Assembly: GCA_023416175.1 (NCBI GenBank)
Contig: JAEZIE010000232.1
Location: 1 to 6,384 of the forward strand
DNA from: Bacillota bacterium
GTDB lineage: Bacteria > Bacillota > Clostridia > Christensenellales > CAG-138
Direction: 5' to 3'
DNA length: 6,384 nt
In this document: piece by piece, positions 1 to 4,937 of the stretch
Numbering within the stretch: position 1 is the stretch's first letter
How the letters are laid out: each line of letters begins with the position of its first letter
Notes under the pieces: model-generated
What the model was told of the DNA's origin: nothing
Databases searched by the model: none
What the model saw: only the letters and a program-made list of their open reading frames with translations
Made by a program: the position numbers and the translations under genes

Positions 1-780
1 GGACAGCGCATTCTCATCCATGCTAATGTATGTGGCTTGAAACTCCATTGCGCCGCTGAGCGCAATCACATACGAACGCTCCTGGTGCATGCGCAAGAAA
101 TAGTAGCCCGGTGCATTGATAAACGGATAGTGACATGCGAATATGATCTTCTTTGCGCGCACGGAATGGTTCTGCGTTTTCAATACGTCCCCTTCCACCG
201 TGAGAACCTTTGTATGCTCATATATTGTTAGGTCCGGTATCAGCGCGTTTAAAAATTTAATGGGATGGAACTGCGCTTGATCATCAAAACGAACCGCCCC
301 CGCAACGGGAAAGGGCAGGCCCGTATCCGTCGTGAAGCGAGCCGGAATTCCAAGCTCGCTGGCTGCCGCGGCTTCCTTTTCCAACGGATCTTTTTCTTCT
401 GTCGAATACAAAAAAGCGGGTAAGCGCTCAAAATTGCAGTCGATACCCAGTTTTTCGATCAAAGAAGCGTACGCTTCGATAGCGTCTTGGTTTGCCTGGG
501 CATATTGCAGCGCACCTTCCCTGCCAAAACGCGCCGTCAGCTTATCATACAGCAGATCGTGCTGGGACGTGATTTTTGCGGTAGTATGCCCTGTCTGGCC
601 GGAGAATACCGTATTCATTTCCAATACAATGGAATTAACCCCCCGCTGTTTGAGCAAATATGAAGTAAGTATCCCAACAATGCCGCCGCCTATGATGGCG
701 ACCTCCACTTCCATATCCTGAGTCAGTGTGTGTTCTTTGGGCCGCACAATGGCGTCCTTCCATATCGAATTCAAATGCAT
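1..780 (-). CDS. FAD-dependent oxidoreductase, DAO fold (partial, C-terminus outside window)
   Basis: The visible part is 260 codons, read from ATG at 780 down to the window edge without a stop. A GGAGGT Shine-Dalgarno sequence at 787-792 lies 6 nt before this ATG and fixes the start. The dinucleotide-binding Rossmann motif is seen at residues about 27-36 (VAIIGGGIVG, a GxGxxG) with the ribose-binding acidic residue E54 at the end of the second strand (SIVLE). SGQTGHTTAKITSQH at about 60-74 and the FHP segment near residue 170 are typical of the glycine/D-amino-acid oxidase (DAO) family. From family knowledge, clostridial proteins with this N-terminus (SIWKD near the start, TTAKITSQH) are often about 500 residues long and end in a Rieske [2Fe-2S] domain, but that part cannot be seen here. 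The substrate is unknown. No signal peptide is visible, so it is probably cytoplasmic. It is divergently transcribed from the flavin electron-transfer operon, separated by about 180 nt. Confidence 0.88.
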   Translation of the reverse strand, partial: MHLNSIWKDAIVRPKEHTLTQDMEVEVAIIGGGIVGILTSYLLKQRGVNSIVLEMNTVFSGQTGHTTAKITSQHDLLYDKLTARFGREGALQYAQANQDAIEAYASLIEKLGIDCNFERLPAFLYSTEEKDPLEKEAAAASELGIPARFTTDTGLPFPVAGAVRFDDQAQFHPIKFLNALIPDLTIYEHTKVLTVEGDVLKTQNHSVRAKKIIFACHYPFINAPGYYFLRMHQERSYVIALSGAMEFQATYISMDENALS

Positions 781-903
781 AAGCGCACCTCCCGCTTCCA
801 TTTTTCCCACACATGGCAACGGTTATCCTGATGACGCGAGGAGAATATTGCGTGATAAACAGGAATTACATCTTGCTAAAGTGGTGTTTTTTTCACAAAG
901 CTG

Positions 904-912
904 TGCTATAAT
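904..912 (+). promoter_or_regulatory. Extended -10 promoter of the electron-transfer operon
   Basis: TGCTATAAT combines a consensus TATAAT (907-912) with the TGn extension of an extended -10 element. No good -35 box sits 16-18 nt upstream, which is tolerated for extended -10 promoters. Transcription should start near 918-920, leaving a leader of about 40 nt before the TTG start at 962. The T-rich/A-rich stretch at 887-899 may act as an upstream element. Confidence 0.65.
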
Positions 913-922
913 CATTTAGGCA

Positions 923-941
923 TTGTCCGGGAAACGGACAA
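923..941 (+). promoter_or_regulatory. 5'-leader hairpin or operator (TTGTCCG / CGGACAA)
   Basis: TTGTCCG at 923-929 is perfectly complementary to CGGACAA at 935-941 with the 5-nt loop GGAAA. It begins about where the transcript from the promoter at 904-912 should start, so it would form a 7-bp stem at the extreme 5' end of the mRNA. Possible roles are protection of the 5' end or a protein-binding operator. The sequence does not decide between them. Confidence 0.45.
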
Positions 942-961
942 AGAGTATAAGGGATACCGCT

Positions 962-1333
962 TTGAAAAAGAAAGACTTTATTATTATTGGCATTGTTCTG
1001 TTCGCGGTCCTTGCGTTGTTTCTGGTGACATGGCTGCCCAAGGTGACAGCAAACAAGGGCGAGGTCGTGATATACATCGGCAGCGAGGTATATCAGCGCG
1101 TTCCCCTTGGCAAGGCACAGACCATCGTAGTCGATCAGGGCGACGGCAAGGTGAATGAACTCAATATTACCGAGGATGGCGCCGTGATGCACTCCGCCAC
1201 CTGTCACAATCAGGATTGTATCAAGCAGGGTGAAGTGACATTGGATAACTACAAATCACGTGTTCTTGGAAGCTGGATCATCTGCCTGCCCAACCAGGTG
1301 TCCGTGGAGCTTGTTGCGGGGGATGAACAATGA
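962..1333 (+). CDS. NusG domain II-containing membrane-anchored protein (EetA-like)
   Basis: A 123-residue protein with one N-terminal membrane segment (about residues 6-24, after MKKKD) and an extracytoplasmic domain of the NusG domain II family. Family signatures visible are the strand EVVIYIGSEVYQRVPLG, the cysteine pair C81-x4-C86, and C108 in the closing motif IICLPN. A longer frame opens at TTG 923, but that codon lies inside the leader hairpin and only about 4 nt from the expected transcript start. TTG 962 has AAGGGA at 949-954, 7 nt upstream, and gives the usual MKKKD-type N-terminus, so 962 is chosen. Its stop overlaps the start of the next gene (ATGA), which suggests translational coupling. 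Proteins of this type paired with a Gx transporter are the EetA/EetB components of flavin-based extracellular electron transfer loci in Listeria and Enterococcus. The role here, passing electrons between the membrane and the FMN protein, is inferred from that pairing. The cysteines could be redox-active or metal-binding. Confidence 0.82.
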   Translation: MKKKDFIIIGIVLFAVLALFLVTWLPKVTANKGEVVIYIGSEVYQRVPLGKAQTIVVDQGDGKVNELNITEDGAVMHSATCHNQDCIKQGEVTLDNYKSRVLGSWIICLPNQVSVELVAGDEQ

Positions 1334-1896
1334 ACGCAAAGACCATTACCCGCTTTGGCATGCTCACGGCGGTTGCGCTTGTGCTCGGCTGGGTGGAACG
1401 CTTTATTCCCATAGCGGCAACGGCGCCCGGCATTAAGCTGGGGCTTGCAAACACCGTATTGCTCTATGCGATTTATCTGATGGACGTAAAGGGCACAGTA
1501 CTTTTGATGGTAATGAAGGTGCTGCTTTCCGGTTTCTTGTTCGCGGGGCTTTCCGGCATGCTCTACAGCTTTGCGGGCGGAATATTAAGCCTCGCTGTTA
1601 TGCTGCTGCTACGCCGTATCAACGGCTTTAGCATCATCGGGGTCAGCATAGCGGGCGGCGTAAGCCATAACGTTGGCCAGATCCTTGCCGCATGCCTGGT
1701 GGTGCAATCCCGCGCATTGCTTGGATATTTGCCCGTGCTGCTGCTTGCAGGTATTGTAACCGGGCTTTTGACCGGCATCGCCGCTAAATCCGCCATCAGG
1801 GGCATCGAAGCATACGATATCAACAAGGCAAAAAAAAAGCCCGGAAATAGCCTTTCGCAAGAAGCAACGCTTACACCCGGCGAAACAAAGCTATAA
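1330..1896 (+). CDS. Gx transporter-family membrane protein (EetB-like; also annotated heptaprenyl diphosphate synthase component I)
   Basis: A 188-residue integral membrane protein with about five or six hydrophobic segments. Conserved family motifs are PGIKLGLAN (33-41) and GGVSHNVGQ (109-117). The start ATG at 1330 overlaps the previous stop by 4 nt and is preceded by a G-rich ribosome binding site at about 1318-1322. The family name 'heptaprenyl diphosphate synthase component I' is an old transfer by gene neighbourhood. The fold resembles substrate-binding components of ECF-type transporters, and the pairing with a NusG domain II protein and an FMN-binding protein points to the EetB role in electron transfer across the membrane, not isoprenoid synthesis. 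The last 30 residues form a charged, low-complexity tail after the final membrane helix, encoded partly by a run of nine A at 1830-1838. The family call is firm; the biochemical role is inferred. Confidence 0.85.
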   Translation: MNAKTITRFGMLTAVALVLGWVERFIPIAATAPGIKLGLANTVLLYAIYLMDVKGTVLLMVMKVLLSGFLFAGLSGMLYSFAGGILSLAVMLLLRRINGFSIIGVSIAGGVSHNVGQILAACLVVQSRALLGYLPVLLLAGIVTGLLTGIAAKSAIRGIEAYDINKAKKKPGNSLSQEATLTPGETKL

Positions 1897-1931
1897 AGCA
1901 GCCTCTTAGGGTCTGACCCGGTTGGGGACGC

Positions 1932-1937
1932 TATAAT
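1932..1937 (+). promoter_or_regulatory. Possible internal -10 box upstream of the FMN protein gene
   Basis: A consensus TATAAT lies in the 74-nt gap between the Gx transporter gene and the FMN protein gene, 33 nt before the ATG at 1971. There is no convincing -35 and no TGn extension. An imperfect dyad GGGTC-T-GACCC at 1909-1919 sits just upstream and could be an operator. Readthrough from the operon promoter is equally possible because no terminator is visible in the gap. Confidence 0.3.
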
Positions 1938-1970
1938 ATTGCAGGAGCAAATACCGAAGGGAGAACACGC

Positions 1971-3314
1971 ATGAAAAAACGCATACCGGCATGGTTGGTT
2001 TTGGTGGCCATTGCCATCGTTGCCGGGGGGCTATTGGTCCTCATCAATTCCATTACCGCTGAAAAAGCCGCAGATCAGGTTGCTGCCATGCAGAAAACCG
2101 CGCTGCTTAAAGTATTCCCCGAGGGGAAAGGCTTTACCGAGCTTCCTCTGGCGGAAGGCGCGGAAGTCACCCATTGCTACGCCGCTGTTGCGGATAATAA
2201 AACAATCGGCCATGTGGCAAAGATTACCGTCAATGGCTATGGCGGACCCATTGACATCACCGTAGGCGTAGACATGGAAGGCAACATCACCGGCGTTACC
2301 GTGGGCGGCGATAAGTTCAGTGAGACTCCCGGCCTTGGTGAAAACGTGCTCTACCCTGCGTTTACCAGCCAGTTTGCGGGCCTTGCCGCCCCCGTCGCCC
2401 TTAATGAGGGTGTGAACGCCATCACCGGCGCTACCATCAGCTCCAGCGCGGTGGTTTCCGGCGTGAACAAGGCGGCGGCCTATGTCATAGAAGAAGTCTT
2501 AGGCCTCGGCGAAGAAGAGGAAGGCCCCGAAGACCTTGTGTTCGGCGGCATACTTCCCGGCGCTACCACCAAGCAGGAAGAATCAGCGCCCGCAGGCATC
2601 GACGCAATCTATAGTTCCGACGCAGGCTGCGTGGTGTTTGTATCCAAAGAAGGGTACGGCGGCAAAATCCAGGTGCAGGTCGGTGTTGCGCACAGCGGCG
2701 CTATCGCGGGCGTTGCCATTACCGAGGAAGGTTTCTTAGAAACCACTGGCCTTGGCTCCCGCGTGATGGATAAGGAATTCCTCAAACAGTTCAAAGGCCT
2801 TACCGGCGAAGTAAAGGCGGGCGAAAACGCAGATACCATTTCCGGCGCTACCGTGAGTTCCTCTGCCGTCATCGCTGCAGTAAACGATGCGCTCCAGGCT
2901 GCCCAGCCCTTCCTTGACCCGAGCAAGGCGACAGCCGTTGCCTCTCCTGAGGCAAAGCTCCTGCCCGGCGCTACCAACGTAACAGAAGCTACCGCTCCCG
3001 AAGGCGCTGACGCGCTGTGGACCGCCGATCAGGGCGTGATCGTCCAGGTAAGCGAGCAGGGCTACGGCGGACCGATCTCCGTGAAGGTAGGCGTGCTTGC
3101 CGATGGCACCATCGGCGGTATCCAGGTGCTTGAAGAAGGCTTTGCGGAAACCCCGGGCCTGGGCGAGCGCGTGCTGACTGACGAAGCCTTCCAGGCGCAG
3201 TTTGCAGGTAAGACCGCGCCGGTTGAGGTGGATACGCTTTCGGGCGCTACCGTCAGCTCTACTGCCGTCATCAAGGCGGTAAACAAGGCGCTGGAAATTG
3301 CCGCAGGGCTGTAA
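1971..3314 (+). CDS. Membrane-anchored protein with three tandem FMN-binding domains (RnfG/NqrC/PplA type)
   Basis: A 447-residue protein with a short positive N-terminus and one membrane segment (about 8-26), followed by three FMN-binding domains at roughly 45-175, 205-313 and 341-447. Each domain contains GYGG(P/K)I, a GVxxxGxIxGV-like strand, an ET(P/T)GLG motif (118-123, 257-262, 393-398) and a flavinylation motif: NAITGAT ending at T155, DTISGAT ending at T294, DTLSGAT ending at T427. In RnfG, NqrC and PplA the final Thr of this motif receives FMN through a phosphoester bond made by an ApbE/FmnB-type transferase, so the protein could carry three covalent FMNs on the outer face of the membrane. 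Domain 1 is most like RnfG; domains 2 and 3 resemble each other more and are each preceded by an LPGAT linker. An acidic linker, EEEEGPED (181-188), follows domain 1. GAAGGGAG at 1956-1963 is the ribosome binding site. The gene ends in tandem stops (TAATAA) before a terminator. It probably accepts electrons from the upstream EetA/EetB-like pair. Confidence 0.93.
   Translation: MKKRIPAWLVLVAIAIVAGGLLVLINSITAEKAADQVAAMQKTALLKVFPEGKGFTELPLAEGAEVTHCYAAVADNKTIGHVAKITVNGYGGPIDITVGVDMEGNITGVTVGGDKFSETPGLGENVLYPAFTSQFAGLAAPVALNEGVNAITGATISSSAVVSGVNKAAAYVIEEVLGLGEEEEGPEDLVFGGILPGATTKQEESAPAGIDAIYSSDAGCVVFVSKEGYGGKIQVQVGVAHSGAIAGVAITEEGFLETTGLGSRVMDKEFLKQFKGLTGEVKAGENADTISGATVSSSAVIAAVNDALQAAQPFLDPSKATAVASPEAKLLPGATNVTEATAPEGADALWTADQGVIVQVSEQGYGGPISVKVGVLADGTIGGIQVLEEGFAETPGLGERVLTDEAFQAQFAGKTAPVEVDTLSGATVSSTAVIKAVNKALEIAAGL
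2550..3311 (+). repeat. Intragenic duplication: two LPGAT-linker plus FMN-domain units
   Basis: Residues about 194-313 (2550-2909) and about 330-447 (2958-3311) align along their length. Both begin LPGAT, then an AP-x-G-x-DA segment, GYGG, EEGF-x-ET-x-GLG-x-RV, QF-x-G and DT-x-SGATVSS-x-AVI-x-AVN-x-AL. Domain 1 shares the core motifs but lacks the LPGAT leader. This suggests that domain 2 or 3 arose by duplication of a linker-domain unit after domain 1 was in place. Confidence 0.75.
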
Positions 3315-3331
3315 TAAACTAAAATAGCAGA

Positions 3332-3367
3332 AGCGCCACGGGAAAATCCCGTGGCGCTATTTTGTTT
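3332..3367 (+). terminator. Intrinsic terminator of the electron-transfer operon
   Basis: A perfect 11-bp stem, AGCGCCACGGG (3332-3342) with CCCGTGGCGCT (3348-3358), closes the 5-nt loop AAAAT and is followed by ATTTTGTTT. It starts 18 nt after the stop of the FMN protein gene. On the minus strand the same stem is followed by a poorer U tract, so any termination in that direction would be weaker. Confidence 0.92.
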
Positions 3368-3382
3368 CGCTAGAACTCAAAA

Positions 3383-3432
3383 CCAGATACCGGCCCGGAT
3401 GCGGCACCCGCGGCTATTGCCGGGCCATCTGG
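3383..3432. repeat. Bulged inverted repeat in the convergent spacer
   Basis: CCAGAT (3383-3388) plus GGCCCGG (3392-3398) is complementary to CCGGGCC-ATCTGG (3420-3432): 13 base pairs interrupted only by a 3-nt bulge. A small GCGG/CCGC pair lies inside the loop. A second stem, GCAGG-AACG-CCTGC, follows at 3434-3447. CGGATGCGGC (3397-3406) can instead pair with GCTGCATCCG (3446-3455) with one mismatch, which competes with the first stem. There is no U tract, so it is not an obvious terminator. Confidence 0.5.
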
Positions 3433-3487
3433 GGCAGGAACGCCTGCTGCATCCGCCTCTGTGCCAACCGTCTCTTGACACAGGGAT

Positions 3488-3495
3488 CACCTCCT
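3488..3495 (-). promoter_or_regulatory. Orphan strong Shine-Dalgarno sequence on the minus strand, with a possible tiny ORF downstream
   Basis: Read on the minus strand, AGGAGGTGATCC (3495-3484) is complementary to the 3' end of 16S rRNA over its whole length, yet no recognised gene follows. Two short frames can use it. GTG at 3481 (8 nt spacing) gives 34 codons ending at 3377, rich in Arg, Cys and Trp. CTG at 3483 (6 nt spacing) gives 37 codons ending at 3370; its Ala/Gly/Pro/Glu-rich content and C-terminus SGFEF look more protein-like, but its start codon is rare. A TATGAT -10-like box lies about 20 nt upstream on the same strand. Neither peptide is recognised; the site could also be a remnant of a lost gene. 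Confidence 0.3.
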
Positions 3496-3567
3496 CATGA
3501 CAGGTATGTATCATACTATTACAAAACACACAGGATGTTTCCGTATGGGTATATACCTTGGAGGAGC

Positions 3568-4908
3568 CTATATGGATTTTAAGAACGTATCCAGCTTGAC
3601 CGGCGCTTTCATGCCGTAGTTGCGGATGGGGAGTATGTAGCCCTTGTCATCGATTTCAAAGGCCGATTTGTACAACCGATCCGCAAGCTGAAGCTTGGTC
3701 GCGCCGTTTTCCGTAGCCACATGCTTGACGCAAACGACATAGGTTCTTCCCTCTATCATCACGCCCGGCCATAGGTCGGAAAGCTTGAGCGAGGTGCGCT
3801 CAATGCCGCGCACCATCTTTTTTACATCCAGCGCATAGGAGCCGTTGATAGAATGTCCGTTCCACGAAGGTACGCGCGTTACGGTGGCGATGTAGACGCT
3901 GTCCGTATCTTTCCTGATTTGCTTCAGGTTTTCCGGATATCCCATTTGAGGAGCGGCAATGTCCATTCCATCCGGTGCGGTAATCCCATGCCGCGCATCA
4001 AAATAGCCGCCAAACGTTCCGGCCGTTTGGAATGTTTTTATGAGCGTGGTATGCACCCCGTAATCTGCACCGCAATAGAGCGCTATGGTGTTCTCTTTTG
4101 TATTGAAATAGTATGTTACTGGGAACTTGCTATCAACATACACCGTTTTTCCGGCAAAGACAAGCGTACTGCCCTTGATCATGGCGTTGGCCTTTTGCAG
4201 GTCCTTCTCGGTTTCAAAGCGGTACAGCGTAAGGCTCTCGCCCTTTTTGTTGAGAACAGCGCGGGTCTTGATGGCTATGGGCGCGGAGGCAAACACAAAG
4301 CGGGTCTCTGTGGTTTCCATACTGCGCAGCTTGGGAAAGTTTTCCCGCAGCCAGGCCTCGTTTAATATGGCCGTTTCCGGATCGATGTACAGCGTGAACA
4401 TTTCCCCCTCTGTAACCTTTACCTTATCCCCATACTTTTTAAAATACGCCTTTGCCGCCGCTTTACCGCCATAATAGACCTCTACTATAACGGCATTTTC
4501 TGTCTCTAACTCCCCTACGCTCCGAGACACAAGTTCAAATGTTCCGTCGGTGTCAATTTTATCTTTGATTGCCTCCAGCTCATTGTAGGAATACTTCGCG
4601 TTTTTGAAAACAAGCAGCTCAGGCGTTTGCACCAGAGCGCGGATTTCGTTTTTACGAGCCTCGGTCGCCCCGCGCACCAGTACCACCGCCGCCTTATAGT
4701 CGTCCGTAACGTATAGCCCCGCAACATCGTCCGGATATGTCTTCCCTGAAGGCACTGTATTGCTCCAACTTTCTCGGAGCGCTTGCAGCGTACTGATTGC
4801 CGGAGCCTGGAAGCGTGCCTGCTCCTCAATACTTGGCATGGCAAGCGTTGGGACTGCTGCAAAAATCAAAACCAGGCAAAGGAGTATAGATAATAATCGC
4901 TTTTTCAT
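3568..4908 (-). CDS. Secreted protein of unknown function, paralogue A of a tandem array
   Basis: A 446-residue protein with a classic signal peptide: MKKR, a hydrophobic core at about 5-20, and a probable cleavage site after PTLA (residue 23). The ATG has a GAGGA ribosome binding site about 8 nt upstream. The family is not recognised. The mature protein has an N-terminal region (about 28-160) with the conserved stretches DDVAGLYVTDDYKAAVVLVRG and AKYSYNEL, a middle region (about 180-260) with KTRAVLNKKGESLTLYRFE, and a C-terminal region (about 335-446) that reads like a small beta-rich domain (DSVYIATVTRV, GSYALDV, GRTYVVCVKHV) and ends in YGMKAPVKLDTFLKSI. The C-terminal pattern faintly recalls NTR/TIMP-like beta-barrel domains of secreted Firmicutes proteins, and AKYSYNEL faintly recalls secreted protease propeptides; both are weak impressions. 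There is no lipobox, LPXTG or membrane anchor, so it is probably released. It is the last gene of a minus-strand operon with paralogue B upstream across a 29-nt gap. Confidence 0.85.
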   Translation of the reverse strand: MKKRLLSILLCLVLIFAAVPTLAMPSIEEQARFQAPAISTLQALRESWSNTVPSGKTYPDDVAGLYVTDDYKAAVVLVRGATEARKNEIRALVQTPELLVFKNAKYSYNELEAIKDKIDTDGTFELVSRSVGELETENAVIVEVYYGGKAAAKAYFKKYGDKVKVTEGEMFTLYIDPETAILNEAWLRENFPKLRSMETTETRFVFASAPIAIKTRAVLNKKGESLTLYRFETEKDLQKANAMIKGSTLVFAGKTVYVDSKFPVTYYFNTKENTIALYCGADYGVHTTLIKTFQTAGTFGGYFDARHGITAPDGMDIAAPQMGYPENLKQIRKDTDSVYIATVTRVPSWNGHSINGSYALDVKKMVRGIERTSLKLSDLWPGVMIEGRTYVVCVKHVATENGATKLQLADRLYKSAFEIDDKGYILPIRNYGMKAPVKLDTFLKSI

Positions 4909-4937
4909 ATACAGTCCTCACTTTCACGTTCAGCAAT

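Larger units (their letters stand above)
3368..3567. other. 200-base spacer between the convergent transcription units
   Basis: No recognised gene. From left to right it contains the end of the terminator T tract, the bulged inverted repeat (3383-3432), a small stem (3434-3447), the orphan minus-strand Shine-Dalgarno sequence (3484-3495), an AT-richer stretch with a minus-strand TATGAT box, and a perfect 10-bp palindrome GGTATATACC at 3548-3557 just after the stop of the minus-strand gene. There is no clear intrinsic terminator for the minus-strand array directly after its stop, so its transcript may run on towards the hairpin at 3332-3358. Confidence 0.5.

Noticed and set aside
332..721. A 129-codon plus-strand open frame
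   Set aside because: It lies antisense to the FAD-dependent oxidoreductase, which has a clear Rossmann motif and ribosome binding site; the plus-strand product is Ser/Pro-rich and matches nothing recognisable.
923..1333. Transcription factor NusG
   Set aside because: Only the domain II fold is shared; the N-terminal membrane segment and three cysteines fit the membrane-anchored family, not the transcription factor.
1330..1896. Heptaprenyl diphosphate synthase subunit (isoprenoid biosynthesis)
   Set aside because: The name is used for this family, but the protein is a multi-pass membrane protein without prenyltransferase Asp-rich motifs, and the context is electron transfer.
2609..2977. A 122-codon minus-strand open frame inside the FMN protein gene
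   Set aside because: It is the reverse reading of repeated GC-rich FMN-domain codons; a similar shadow occurs at 3062-3286 opposite the third domain.
3484..3495. Match to the 3' end of 16S rRNA on the plus strand (GGATCACCTCCT)
   Set aside because: The match is limited to these bases with no rRNA sequence upstream; it is the complement of a Shine-Dalgarno sequence, not an rRNA gene fragment.
3475..3510. A plus-strand TTGACA at 3475-3480 as a -35 box
   Set aside because: No acceptable -10 box lies 16-18 nt downstream and no plus-strand gene follows.
3563..3618. A plus-strand GGAGGAG followed by ATG and 15 codons
   Set aside because: It overlaps the 3' end of paralogue A in antisense, is very short and has no promoter; judged fortuitous.
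3853..4365. A 170-codon plus-strand open frame
   Set aside because: It is antisense to paralogue A, and equivalent antisense frames appear opposite the same blocks of paralogue B, as expected from shared coding sequence.
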